Source: Tersicoccus mangrovi (GTDB lineage: Bacteria > Actinomycetota > Actinomycetes > Actinomycetales > Micrococcaceae). Taken from it: a stretch of 64,000 bases of DNA. Below are positions 28,541-37,708 of the stretch, piece after piece. How positions within the stretch are numbered: the first letter of the stretch is position 1; each line of letters opens with the position of its first letter. Location of the stretch: contig NZ_JBAJMW010000001.1 of NCBI RefSeq assembly GCF_036881825.1, positions 62,001 to 126,000 of the forward strand, given 5' to 3'. Position numbers and translations under genes: made by a program. The notes under the pieces are model-generated. The model had not been told where the DNA came from and did no database searches. It was given only the letters and a program-made list of their open reading frames with translations.

Positions 28541-29263
28541 TCAGGGGGCGGTGTCCGCATCCGTCTCGAGCAGTCCTCGCAGCAGGCCGCGCACGGCGCG
28601 ATCGAACAGCCCCGGCGGCGGGGTGGCGGAGGGCGGGGCTGGTGACGCTGCTCCGGCGAGAGCCCGGCCCAGGTGGGGAAGGGTGCCGCGGTCGACCGCC
28701 CCGAAGGAGAACGAGGCCGGCCCGGCCTCGCCGCGCACCATCGTGCTGGACAGGCCCGTCATCAGGGCGATCGCCTCGAAGCGGGCGGCGACCGGCGTGT
28801 CCGTGGCCTCCAGCACGGCCAGGCACCGGTCGAACCACGCCAGCGCGTTCGGGCCGGGACGGATCGGACTCGCTAGCGCGTCGACGAGCCAGCGGTGCCG
28901 ACGGATCAGATCGCGCTGCTGCTGCGCGAGGACCAGCATGCCCTCGACGCCGTCCTCGGACGGTGCCGGGACGGTCAGCAGGTGTCCCACCGCGCGGTCG
29001 GTCATCAGGTCGAGCAGATCGTCCCGTGCCGCCACGTACCGGTAGAGCGATCCCGCGCCCGTGCCGAGTGCCGCCGCGACGGCTCGCATCGACACGGCCG
29101 CGAGCCCCTCGGCGTCGGCAAGGTCCATGGCGGCCGCGGCGATGTCGTCACGCCCGTGCGCTGCCGCGGGACCCCGGGCGCCACGTACGGGCCGGTCCCA
29201 GATCGACGGCCGCTCGGAGTCCCCCTCCGATGCCCCCTCTGTACGCGTCACGCCCTCCAGCAT
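28541..29263 (-). CDS. TetR-family regulator
   Basis: 240 residues. The N-terminal helix-turn-helix is at about 38-85 (GRDDIAAAAMDLADAEGLAAVSMRAVAAALGTGAGSLYRYV), and the C-terminal region resembles the TetR_C ligand domain. The start at 29263 abuts a near-perfect 10-bp inverted repeat, so the transcript may be leaderless or the operator may overlap the leader. It diverges from the hydrolase at 29326, its probable target. Confidence 0.85.
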   Translation of the reverse strand: MLEGVTRTEGASEGDSERPSIWDRPVRGARGPAAAHGRDDIAAAAMDLADAEGLAAVSMRAVAAALGTGAGSLYRYVAARDDLLDLMTDRAVGHLLTVPAPSEDGVEGMLVLAQQQRDLIRRHRWLVDALASPIRPGPNALAWFDRCLAVLEATDTPVAARFEAIALMTGLSSTMVRGEAGPASFSFGAVDRGTLPHLGRALAGAASPAPPSATPPPGLFDRAVRGLLRGLLETDADTAP

Positions 29264-29288
29264 AAACTGCGAACAGCATTCGCGGTTT
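29264..29288. promoter_or_regulatory. Inverted repeat between TetR and hydrolase genes
   Basis: AAACTGCGAA (29264-29273) and TTCGCGGTTT (29279-29288) are inverted copies with one mismatch and a 5-base spacer, in the 62-bp gap between the divergent genes. Likely TetR operator. Confidence 0.6.
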
Positions 29289-29325
29289 TGCGGATGCGCG
29301 GACCCGCGCGACGATCGGAGTGACC

Positions 29326-30171
29326 ATGGACCTCGAGACGACGTCGACTCGGCTTGTCACCGCGCTGGACGGCGGGACGCTGGTCGTCCACACGACCGGA
29401 GACCGGCGCGACGCCGGGCCCGGCATCGTCCTCGTGCACGGCGGCGGCGTGACCATCGACGTCTACGGGCGGCTCGCTGTTCGGCTGGCCGCGGCCGAGC
29501 TGACCGTGCACCGGTACAACCGGCGCGGACGCGGGGACGCGCCGCCGCGGCCCGAGCCGTACACGGTCGAGGCGGAGGTCGACGACCTCGCTGCCGTGCT
29601 CGCCGCGACCGGCAGCCGCCGGGTGCTCGGGCACAGCTCGGGCGGCTTCATCGCGCTGACGGCGGCGCTGCGCCTGCCGATCGACCGCCTTGCCCTCTAC
29701 GACGCGGCCGTCAGCGTCGACGGCAGCTTCCCCCTGGCGTGGCTGGACACGGCGCGGGAAGCCGCCCGTTCCGGAGCTCTCGCGCGCAGCCTGGCCATCA
29801 CCAGCGGCGGGATCAACACCCACTCCTCTGCCGCGCGGCTGCCCCTGGGCGTCCGGACGGCCCTGTGCCGCGCGTTCCTGCGCACGTCGATCGGTCGCAC
29901 GATGGGCGAACTCCTGCCCTCCACGCTCGACGAGTCCGAGCAGGTGCGCCGGGCCGACGGGCCGGCCGACCGATGGTCGGGCGTCACCGCCGACGTGCTG
30001 CTGGCCTACGGCACAGCGGGTCCGCCCTACTACCGCACGACCAACGAGGCCCTGGCACGGGCGCTGCCGCACGCGCGCGTGCTGTCGATCGACCGCAGCG
30101 GTCACGACGGAATCAACCGAGCCCCGGACCGGGTCGTCGCGCCTCTCGCCGCTTTCCTCGCGGGACGCTGA
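29326..30171 (+). CDS. Alpha/beta hydrolase
   Basis: 281 residues of alpha/beta hydrolase fold. The oxyanion region is VLVHGGG, the nucleophile elbow GHSSGG contains the catalytic Ser, and a late His lies in 'DRSGHDGIN'. ATG 29326 is preferred over GTG 29320 because CGGAG sits 5 bases before it. The substrate is unknown; the divergent TetR gene probably regulates it. Confidence 0.85.
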   Translation: MDLETTSTRLVTALDGGTLVVHTTGDRRDAGPGIVLVHGGGVTIDVYGRLAVRLAAAELTVHRYNRRGRGDAPPRPEPYTVEAEVDDLAAVLAATGSRRVLGHSSGGFIALTAALRLPIDRLALYDAAVSVDGSFPLAWLDTAREAARSGALARSLAITSGGINTHSSAARLPLGVRTALCRAFLRTSIGRTMGELLPSTLDESEQVRRADGPADRWSGVTADVLLAYGTAGPPYYRTTNEALARALPHARVLSIDRSGHDGINRAPDRVVAPLAAFLAGR

Positions 30172-30199
30172 CGACGCCGCCGAAGCGCAAGTGGAGCCC

Positions 30200-30913
30200 T
30201 CAGATGAGCGGCCAGGGGAATCGGCGACCGGTCACGTCGATCGGGAAGGTGCGCCGCATCAGCAGTCCCTGCACCCGCTCCCGCAGGGCGCGCACCTCGG
30301 CGTCGTCGAGCAGCTCCGCGACGTCGGCGGGCACCTCCTCGGCCAGGGGCGCGATGTCCTTGAGCAGCCCGTCGTCGACCGGCTGCCCGCCGAAGTCCCA
30401 GATCACGGTGCGCAGCTTGAACGGCGCCGCGAAGCACAGGCCGTGGTCGATCCCCCAGATCCGCCCGTCGGTGCCGCGCAGCACGTGACCGGCCTTGCGG
30501 TCGGTGTTGTTGGCGACGACGTCGAACACGGCCATCCGCCGCAGGTCGTCGTGCGTCTGCGGGAACTCCTCGATGAGGGTGAAGTAGTGCTCCGTGAGGT
30601 TGCACTCGATGAACCACTGCAGCGAGCCGACCCCGAACGGCCCGTCCTCGCGAATCACCGTGGGGGGCACGAGGTCCCAGCCGAGTGCGGCGCTGAGCAG
30701 GTACGCCGCGCGCTCCCGCCGGTACAGCCCGGGCTCGAAGTCCCACAGGGGCTGCTCCCCCAGCTCGGGCTTGTAGATCGCCCACGTCTTCTCGTCACCC
30801 TCGGCGGCGTCGGCCACCTCGACGAGGAACGTCTCGTTGCTGCTGCGGGCGATCTGGCCGAGGAGCTCGATGGAGCCGCGGTCGAGGAGCCCGCGTTCGC
30901 GCTCATCGGCCAC
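30200..30913 (-). CDS. SCO1664 family protein
   Basis: A 237-residue protein of an actinobacterial family with remote PI3/4-kinase-like features: 'WAIYKPELGEQPLWDF' supplies a lysine, and 'FDVVANNTDRKAGHVL' with 'IWGIDHGLCF' resembles a D-x-H/N catalytic loop and DHG metal motif. GTG start. In actinobacteria it usually clusters with a DUF3090 gene and an MSMEG_4193-type phosphomutase. Here the phosphomutase is 87 bp upstream and the DUF3090 gene is absent. The biochemical function is unknown. Confidence 0.8.
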   Translation of the reverse strand: MADERERGLLDRGSIELLGQIARSSNETFLVEVADAAEGDEKTWAIYKPELGEQPLWDFEPGLYRRERAAYLLSAALGWDLVPPTVIREDGPFGVGSLQWFIECNLTEHYFTLIEEFPQTHDDLRRMAVFDVVANNTDRKAGHVLRGTDGRIWGIDHGLCFAAPFKLRTVIWDFGGQPVDDGLLKDIAPLAEEVPADVAELLDDAEVRALRERVQGLLMRRTFPIDVTGRRFPWPLI

Positions 30914-31000
30914 GCGGGCGCCTCCGGAGAGTGGTGACAGGGCGGATGTTGCTCCGGATGACGCGGTCGTTCACGACCCTGCTTCTCATGACGCTGGTGT

Positions 31001-31672
31001 TCATGACGCTGTCAGATCCGCCAGCGACGCCTGCGACGAGTTGACCATCAGCACCACCGGATCGCGGCCCTCCTGGTGCGAGATGACCGAGACGGAGCAG
31101 GGGTCCACGCTGATCCGCTGGAACCGGTTCAGGGGCGTGCCCAGGGCATCCGCGAGCGCGACCCGGATGGGATCGGCGTGGGAGAAGCAGACGACGGTGC
31201 CGCCGAGGTGCGCGTCCCGGATGCGGGCCAACGCGTCGACCATCCGGTCCTGCATCTGCACGAAGCTCTCGCCGCCGGGGAAGGTGAAGGCGTCCGGCTC
31301 GGCCTGCACGGTGCGCCACTCGGGCAGCTTCGCCAGGTCCGCGAGCGCCTGCCCGGTCCACTCCCCGACGTCGCACTCGATCAGGCCGGCGTCCTGCCTG
31401 ACGGGCAGGCCCGTGCGCTCCGCGGTGGGCTGCGCTGTCTCCAGCGTCCGCTGCAGCGGGGAGCTGTACAGCGCGTCGATCGTGCGGGCGGTGAGCCGCT
31501 CGGCCGCCCGGTCCGCCTGCTGCCGGCCGAGATCGGACAGGCCCAGCCCCGGGGCGCGCCCGGGCAGCAGCCGACCGGTCGTGGGGGTGGCCCCGTGCCG
31601 GACGAGGATGACCAACGTCGTGGGTGGTGTCGGTGCGGGTGTCGGTGCCGGGGGCTCGTCGCCGGTCGTCAT
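31001..31672 (-). CDS. MSMEG_4193-type histidine phosphatase/phosphomutase
   Basis: 223 residues of the histidine phosphatase superfamily. It has the catalytic RHG motif in LVRHGATPTTGR, a second histidine in 'FSHADPIRVALADALG', and the acid residue region 'LIECDVGEWTGQ'. The N-terminal 20 residues are Pro/Thr-rich. It is followed by the SCO1664 gene in the same orientation, the typical actinobacterial pair. Substrate unknown. Confidence 0.85.
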   Translation of the reverse strand: MTTGDEPPAPTPAPTPPTTLVILVRHGATPTTGRLLPGRAPGLGLSDLGRQQADRAAERLTARTIDALYSSPLQRTLETAQPTAERTGLPVRQDAGLIECDVGEWTGQALADLAKLPEWRTVQAEPDAFTFPGGESFVQMQDRMVDALARIRDAHLGGTVVCFSHADPIRVALADALGTPLNRFQRISVDPCSVSVISHQEGRDPVVLMVNSSQASLADLTAS

Positions 31673-31843
31673 GATCGCAGCGTACGCGCGTCCCGCCCCC
31701 GTGCCGGCGCCGTCCGGCTCGGCCGACCAGGCCCCGGGACCGACCCGCCCGACCAGCCGGCCGACCTGCGCCGACTCACCGGCGCTCCGCCCCCGGTGAA
31801 CAGACCTTCCGGGTTTCGAGACAACGGGTCTAGCGTGAATGAG

Positions 31844-33232
31844 GTGAGTGAGCAGCCCGAGATCAGCACGGTGGCGCAGCTGCGCGCCTCCGGCCACATC
31901 CAGAAGACCCTCCGCGAGGAGATCCGCGACAACCTGCTGGCCGCCCTGGCCGCCGGCGAGAACCCCTGGCCGGGCCTGCACGGCTTCGACCGCACCGTCA
32001 TCCCTCAGCTGGAACGGGCCCTGATCGCCGGGCACGACGTCGTCCTGCTCGGCGAGCGCGGGCAGGGCAAGACCCGCCTGCTGCGCACCCTGACCGGCCT
32101 GCTCGACGAGTGGACCCCCGTGATCGAGGGCTCCGAGCTGAACGAGCACCCCTACGAGCCGATCACGTCCGAGTCGCGGGCCCGCGCAGCGATCGAGGGC
32201 GACCGCCTGCCCGTCGCCTGGCAGCACCGCTCCGAGCGGTACGTCGAGAAGCTCTCCACCCCGGACACCTCCGTCGCGGACATGATCGGCGACGTCGACC
32301 CGATGCGCGTGGCCGAGGGGCGCCGGCTCGGCGATCCCGAGACCATCCACTTCGGCCTCGTCCCCCGCGCCAATCGCGGCATCGTCGCCCTCAACGAGCT
32401 GCCCGACCTGGCCGAGCGCATCCAGGTGGCCCTGCTGAACGTGATGGAGGAGCGCGACATCCAGATCCGCGGCTACGTGCTGCGGCTGCCGCTGGACGTG
32501 CTCGTCGTCGCCTCCGCCAACCCGGAGGACTACACGAACCGCGGCCGGATCATCACGCCGCTGAAGGACCGGTTCGGCGCGGAGATCCGCACGCACTACC
32601 CGATCGAGCTCGAGGACGAGGTGGCCGTCGTGCGGCAGGAGGCGGCCCTGACCGCCGAGGTGCCGGACGTCATCATGGAGATCCTCGCCCGCTTCACCCG
32701 GGCCCTGCGCGAGTCCAGTGAGATCAACCAGGCCTCGGGCGTCTCCGCCCGCTTCGCCATCGCCGGCGCCGAGACCGTGGCGGCCGCCGCCCGGCACCGG
32801 GCCACCGTGCGCGCCGGCGACGATCCCGTCGCCCGGCTCGTCGACCTCGAGACCACGATCGACGTCCTCATGGGCAAGATCGAGTTCGAGTCCGGCGAGG
32901 AGGGCCGCGAGCGGGAGATCCTCGAGTACCGGCTGCGCACCGCGACCGCCGAGGCGGTCCGCGAGCACTTCCGCGGCCTCGACTTCGCCCCGCTGGTCGA
33001 GGCGTTCGACGGGCGCCGCACCATCACCACCGGCGAGCGGGTCACCGCCGCCGAGTTCCTCGACGCGCTGCCGGACCTGTCGGGGTCCACGCTGTACGAC
33101 GACATCGCCGCCCGGCTGGACGGCGGCAGCACCGGCCACCGCGCGGGCGCCATCGAACTGGCCCTCGAGGGGCTCTACCTCGCCCGCAAGCTCTCCAAGG
33201 AGAGCGGCGACGGGGAGACGGTCTACGGATAG
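31844..33232 (+). CDS. AAA ATPase of the MoxR/magnesium chelatase type
   Basis: 462 residues. Walker A is GERGQGKT at about residue 70; sensor and arginine-finger regions follow in 'LNVMEERDIQIRGYVLRLPLDVLVVASANPEDYTNRGRIITPLKDRFGAEIRTHYP'-type sequence, typical of BchI-like ATPases. GTG 31844 (VSEQPEI) is taken as the start; a GTG at 31835 is also possible. It lies 10 bp before a VWA gene, the usual ATPase/VWA pairing that remodels or assembles protein complexes. Confidence 0.85.
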   Translation: MSEQPEISTVAQLRASGHIQKTLREEIRDNLLAALAAGENPWPGLHGFDRTVIPQLERALIAGHDVVLLGERGQGKTRLLRTLTGLLDEWTPVIEGSELNEHPYEPITSESRARAAIEGDRLPVAWQHRSERYVEKLSTPDTSVADMIGDVDPMRVAEGRRLGDPETIHFGLVPRANRGIVALNELPDLAERIQVALLNVMEERDIQIRGYVLRLPLDVLVVASANPEDYTNRGRIITPLKDRFGAEIRTHYPIELEDEVAVVRQEAALTAEVPDVIMEILARFTRALRESSEINQASGVSARFAIAGAETVAAAARHRATVRAGDDPVARLVDLETTIDVLMGKIEFESGEEGREREILEYRLRTATAEAVREHFRGLDFAPLVEAFDGRRTITTGERVTAAEFLDALPDLSGSTLYDDIAARLDGGSTGHRAGAIELALEGLYLARKLSKESGDGETVYG

Positions 33233-33242
33233 GGAGCACACC

Positions 33243-35255
33243 ATGCCGGGCCACCACCAGTCCTCCTTCAGCTACGGCCGGTACGCGGGCGGGCCGGACC
33301 CGCTCGCGCCTCCCGTCGACCTCGCCGAGGCCCTCGACGCCATCGCCGACGACGTCATGTCCGGGTACTCCCCCGAACAGGCGATGCGCGAGTTCCTTCG
33401 CCGCGGCGGCCGCAACCGGCAGGGCCTGGACGACCTCGCCGGCCGGGTGCAGCAGCGGCGCCGGGACCTGCTCAAGCAGCACCGCCTCGGCGGCACGCTC
33501 GACCAGGTCAAGGAACTGCTCGACAAGGCCGTCCTCGAGGAGCGAAAGCAGCTCGTGCGCGACGCCATGATGGACAACACGGACCGGGCGTTCCGCGAGA
33601 TGCGGATGGAGAACCTGCCCTCCTCGACCGCCGCCGCGGTCAACGAGCTGGCCGACTACGACTGGCAGTCCCAGGAGGCCCGCCAGACGTACGAGCAGAT
33701 CAAGGACCTGCTCGGCCGCGAGATGCTCGACCAGCGCTTCGCCGGCATGAAGCAGGCCCTCGAGAACGCCACCGACGAGGACCGGGAAGCCGTCGCGCAG
33801 ATGCTGCGCGACCTGAACGATCTGCTGGAGAAGCACGCCCGCGGGGAGGACACCCCCGAGGACTTCGAGAACTTCATGGCCCAGCACGGCGACGCGTTCC
33901 CGGAGAACCCGCAGAACGTGGACGAGCTGATCGACGCCCTGGCCCAGCGCTCGGCCGCCGCGCAGCGGATGCTGCGCTCGATGAGCGCGGAGCAACGGCA
34001 GGAGCTCATGTCCCTCTCGGCGCAGGCCTTCGGCTCGCCCGAGCTGATGGCCCAGCTGGACCGGCTCGACTCGGCCCTGCAGGGCCTGCGGCCCGGCGAG
34101 GACTGGAACGGCTCCGAGCGGTTCGAGGGGCAGGAGGGCCTCGGTCTCGGGGACGGGACCGGTGTCCTGCAGGACCTGGCGGAACTGGACTCGCTGGCCG
34201 AGCAGCTCTCGCAGTCCTACGCCGGCTCGACCCTCTCCGACGTCGACGTCGAATCCCTCGCCCGGCAGCTCGGCGACGAGGCGGCGATCTCCGCGCGCAC
34301 CCTCGCCGAGCTGGAGCGGGCGATGCGGGACAGCGGCTACCTGCGCCGCGGCGCCGACGGCGATCTGCAGCTCTCCCCCAAGGCGATGCGCCGGCTCGGC
34401 AAGTCGCTGCTGCAGGACGCCGCGGGCCGGCTGTCCGGGCGGCAGGGGGGACGAGACACGCACCTGGCCGGTGCCGCCGGTGAGGCCACGGGCTCGACGC
34501 GGGCCTGGCAGTTCGGCGACATCGAGCCGTGGGACGTCGGCCGCACGATGACCAACGCGATCGGCCGGGTGGCCGCCGAGGGCGGGAATCCGGCCGGCGG
34601 GATCCGGCTGGACGTGCGCGACGTCGAGGTCCGCGAGACGGAGGCCCGCACGCAGGCGGCGGTCGCCCTGCTCGTGGACACGTCCTTCTCGATGGCGGCG
34701 GAGGGCCGGTGGGTGCCGATGAAGCGCACGGCGCTGGCCCTGCACCACCTCGTCTCGACCCGGTTCCGCGGGGACCGGCTCCAGCTGATCACGTTCGGCC
34801 GGTACGCGCAGCGGCGGGAGATCGGCGAGCTGACCGCCCTCTCGGCGATGCGGGAGCAGGGCACCAACCTGCACCACGGGCTGACGCTGGCCACCCGATT
34901 CTTCCGCCAGCACCCGACGATGCAGCCGGTGCTGCTCGTCGTCACCGACGGTGAGCCGACCGCGCACCTGGTGGGCAACGGGCAGGCGTGGTTCTCGTGG
35001 CCGCCCGAGCCGGAGACGGTCCGGGCGACGGTGGCCGAGCTGGACCGGGTGGGCCGACTCGGCGCCGAGGTCACGTTCTTCCGCCTCGGCGACGACCCGG
35101 GCCTGGAGCGATTCCTCCAGTCGATGGCGCACCGGGTCGACGGCCGCCTCGTCTCCCCCGACCCGGCGGACCTGGGCGCCGCCGTCGTCGGCGAATTCCT
35201 GCGGCACCGCTATCCGGGCACCGGCTCCACCTTCGGGGACGTCGAGTGGGAGTGA
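33243..35255 (+). CDS. VWA domain protein paired with AAA ATPase
   Basis: A 670-residue soluble protein. The first 430 residues are helical and highly charged. The C-terminal von Willebrand A domain has a MIDAS motif, D-T-S-F-S at 'VDTSFSM', with 'EQGTNLHHGLTLA' and 'VTDGEPTAHL' supplying the other metal ligands. AGGGAGC lies just before the ATG. With the ATPase at 31844 it forms a MoxR-VWA type chaperone pair of unknown client. Confidence 0.85.
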   Translation: MPGHHQSSFSYGRYAGGPDPLAPPVDLAEALDAIADDVMSGYSPEQAMREFLRRGGRNRQGLDDLAGRVQQRRRDLLKQHRLGGTLDQVKELLDKAVLEERKQLVRDAMMDNTDRAFREMRMENLPSSTAAAVNELADYDWQSQEARQTYEQIKDLLGREMLDQRFAGMKQALENATDEDREAVAQMLRDLNDLLEKHARGEDTPEDFENFMAQHGDAFPENPQNVDELIDALAQRSAAAQRMLRSMSAEQRQELMSLSAQAFGSPELMAQLDRLDSALQGLRPGEDWNGSERFEGQEGLGLGDGTGVLQDLAELDSLAEQLSQSYAGSTLSDVDVESLARQLGDEAAISARTLAELERAMRDSGYLRRGADGDLQLSPKAMRRLGKSLLQDAAGRLSGRQGGRDTHLAGAAGEATGSTRAWQFGDIEPWDVGRTMTNAIGRVAAEGGNPAGGIRLDVRDVEVRETEARTQAAVALLVDTSFSMAAEGRWVPMKRTALALHHLVSTRFRGDRLQLITFGRYAQRREIGELTALSAMREQGTNLHHGLTLATRFFRQHPTMQPVLLVVTDGEPTAHLVGNGQAWFSWPPEPETVRATVAELDRVGRLGAEVTFFRLGDDPGLERFLQSMAHRVDGRLVSPDPADLGAAVVGEFLRHRYPGTGSTFGDVEWE

Positions 35256-35260
35256 GGCAC

Positions 35261-35316
35261 GGACACCACCGGTGACCCGCAGGGGGAGTGGGACAGCCGG
35301 GTCGCCGGTGGTGTCC
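35261..35316. terminator. Long hairpin terminator between convergent genes
   Basis: An 18-bp stem (35261-35278 with 35299-35316) contains one G-T pair. It lies between the VWA and DUF2127 genes. Confidence 0.7.
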
Positions 35317-35321
35317 GGACC

Positions 35322-35840
35322 TCACGCCCGGTGCAGCACGTCCCGGCGCACCGTCCACAGCGCATCGCGCAGTGATCGGCCGTGGCGCCACTCGCGCCAG
35401 GTCAGCCACAGGATGAGCGCGTCCAGCACCGTCAGCAGGGCCACGCCGACGCTCGGCGCGATGGCGAACTGGACGATCTGGATGACCAGGAAGACACCGA
35501 GCGCGCCCATCGCCCACGGGTAGATGCGGCGCGTGCCGATGAGCAGCGCGACGACGATCGCGAGCTTGACGATGCCGTGGAAGAGCAGGTAGACCGCCCC
35601 GATCTTCGCTGACGTGCCGGTCAGATGGGCGGCGCCGTGGACGATCAGGTTGGCGATCAGGTCGTGCGGATCCTGGCGCAGTTCCTCGGCGGTGAGGGTC
35701 TGGCTGAGGGTCACGAGCGCGGCGGGCGAGAAGATCAGCAGCGGGATCCCGGCGATCACCTCGATGAGCCCGTCGACGCCCTTGCCGATGATGCCGAGCA
35801 CGAAGACGACGGACGCGACCTTCTCGTTGCGCTCCGTCAC
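35322..35840 (-). CDS. DUF2127 membrane protein
   Basis: 172 residues with four hydrophobic segments. 'GKGVDGLIEVIAGIPLL' near the start and 'LIANLIVHGAAHLTGTSAKIGAVYLLFHGIVK' are hallmarks of DUF2127. Function unknown. The start overlaps the stop of the DedA gene (ATGA), so the two are co-expressed membrane proteins. Confidence 0.85.
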   Translation of the reverse strand: MTERNEKVASVVFVLGIIGKGVDGLIEVIAGIPLLIFSPAALVTLSQTLTAEELRQDPHDLIANLIVHGAAHLTGTSAKIGAVYLLFHGIVKLAIVVALLIGTRRIYPWAMGALGVFLVIQIVQFAIAPSVGVALLTVLDALILWLTWREWRHGRSLRDALWTVRRDVLHRA

Positions 35841-36490
35841 GCCGGGTCCTCCCCCGTGGGCACGGTCTGGCGGCGGCGGGCGAACCGACGCCGCACGGCC
35901 CCGACCACGATCGGCAGCACCGACATCGCCACGACCACCAGCATGATGCCGTCGATCGAGTGGGCCACCCCGGGGATGCCGCCGAGCAGCACGCCGACCG
36001 CCGTCATACTGACCACCCAGGCCACCGCTCCGAGCACGTTCCAGCCGACGAAGCGCCGGTACCCCATGCCCGCGGTGCCCGCGGCGAGGGGGACATAGGT
36101 GCGCACGATCGGGACGAAGCGGCCGAGCACGAGGGCCAGCGGGCCGCGCCGGGCGAAGAAGTCGGCGGCCGCCTCGAGGCGTTCGGTGCGCAGCACGCGG
36201 GCGTCGGGCTTGAAGAGCCGTCCGCCGAATCGGCGGCCCAGCAGATAGCCGACCTGGTCACCGGCGATCGCCGCCGCGGCGGCGACGAGGACGAGCGCCC
36301 ACACGGGCAGCCCGAGGGTCGGGTGCAGGATCGCCGCGGTGACGAGGAGGGAATCGCCGGGCAGGAAGGGAAAGAGCACACCGGACTCGATGAAGATGAC
36401 GACGGCGACACCGACCAGCACCCACGGTCCGAAGCCCTGCAGCAGCGAGCCCGCATCCATCAGATGCCGCAGCCACTCGATCGCATTCAC
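35837..36490 (-). CDS. DedA family membrane protein
   Basis: About 217 residues. It has the DedA/SNARE-associated motif: 'FIESGVLFPFLPGDSLLVTAA', 'GDQVGYLLGRRFG', 'GRFVPIVRTYVPLAAG'. Family members act as undecaprenyl- or phosphatidylserine-type lipid flippases. GTG at 36490 (VNAIEWL) is preferred because GGAGA sits about 10 bases before it; an alternative GTG at 36499 is too close to that site. Confidence 0.9.
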   Translation of the reverse strand: MNAIEWLRHLMDAGSLLQGFGPWVLVGVAVVIFIESGVLFPFLPGDSLLVTAAILHPTLGLPVWALVLVAAAAAIAGDQVGYLLGRRFGGRLFKPDARVLRTERLEAAADFFARRGPLALVLGRFVPIVRTYVPLAAGTAGMGYRRFVGWNVLGAVAWVVSMTAVGVLLGGIPGVAHSIDGIMLVVVAMSVLPIVVGAVRRRFARRRQTVPTGEDPA

Positions 36491-36667
36491 CGGACGCACT
36501 CTCCTCGGTCGACATCCGGACGCCCGATGATCGACGGTCGCCCGGTCATGAATCCAGCCTGACGGGTCCCCACGGAGAAATCACCAAGAATGCCGGGCGC
36601 CGTGGGAGTGTCCCGTCCCGGCGACTACGGTGGCCCCAGAACCCGTGGTTCCAGGAAGGAGACCGCC

Positions 36668-37708
36668 ATGCCCCAGGCCGACCTCGCCGGTGCCCGTCCG
36701 GTACCGCACGCCACGGACCCGGACCGGGCCGTGTTCCTCCGTGCGGCGGTGGCGATCGGCGTGCGGGTGGCCGTGGTGTGCGCGGTCCTCGTCCTCGCCG
36801 GCGCCGCCCTCGTGTTCGGCTACGTGTGGTGGAAGGCGACCACCGGCGGTGGTCGCGAGGTGGGCGACCACCACATCCTGCTCTCGCTCGACCCGGTGGA
36901 CCTGGCCGTGGCCGCCGTCGTCCTCGGCGTCGCCGCGATCGTGCTCGCCGGTGCGGCCGCCACGTGGATCGCCCGCCGGGCGGCCCTGCCGGTGGCCGAG
37001 TCGCTGCGGCGGCAGCGCAGCTTCGTGGCCGACGCGAGCCACGAGCTGCGCACCCCGCTGGCCGTCCTGCACGCCCGGGTCCAGCAGCTCGACGTCCTCG
37101 TCGGCGAGGACCCACGGCTGCGGCCGGTCGTGACCGAGCTGCGGGAGGACTCACGCATCCTCGTCGACATCGTCGACGACCTGCTGCAGACGGCGGCCGG
37201 CACCGGGACGGACGGCTCCCCCGCGTCGCTGGCCGACACCATGACCCGGGTCGGCAACGATCTGGGCGTGCTCGCCGCGGGACGGGGCGTCGCGCTCGAC
37301 GTCGAGACCGCGGACGCCCTCGTCGGCCTGCCCGCCGTGCCCCTGCAGCGCTGCCTGACGGCGTTGACGGACAACGCGATCGGGCACACGCCTCCGGGCG
37401 GCCGGGTGCTGCTGAGTGCGACGACGACCGGCCGCTGGGCCGCCGTGCGGGTGACCGATCAGGGCGCCGGCATCCGCGGCATCGCCCCCGACCGGGTCTT
37501 CGACCGATTCGCCCACGGCCCGGGCGCTGACCCGGCGACCGGGCCGACCCGGTCCACGCACGGCATCGGCCTGGCCCTCGTGCACGACGTCGTGGGCCGC
37601 CACGGCGGCACGGTGACGGTCGAGCACACGGGGGCGGACGGCACCACGTTCCTGCTCAAGCTGCCGCGCGTCGCCGCCGTGCAGCCTGCCGCGACGGTGG
37701 TCCGATGA
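36668..37708 (+). CDS. Sensor histidine kinase
   Basis: 346 residues. Two transmembrane helices (about 20-45 and 78-105) flank a short extracytoplasmic loop, so the sensing part is small. The H box is FVADASHELRTPLAVL, the N box LTDNAIGHTPPGG, and the G boxes DQGAGI and THGIGLALVHDVV. AAGGAG precedes the ATG at 36668. Its stop overlaps the start of the response regulator. The signal is unknown. Confidence 0.9.
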   Translation: MPQADLAGARPVPHATDPDRAVFLRAAVAIGVRVAVVCAVLVLAGAALVFGYVWWKATTGGGREVGDHHILLSLDPVDLAVAAVVLGVAAIVLAGAAATWIARRAALPVAESLRRQRSFVADASHELRTPLAVLHARVQQLDVLVGEDPRLRPVVTELREDSRILVDIVDDLLQTAAGTGTDGSPASLADTMTRVGNDLGVLAAGRGVALDVETADALVGLPAVPLQRCLTALTDNAIGHTPPGGRVLLSATTTGRWAAVRVTDQGAGIRGIAPDRVFDRFAHGPGADPATGPTRSTHGIGLALVHDVVGRHGGTVTVEHTGADGTTFLLKLPRVAAVQPAATVVR

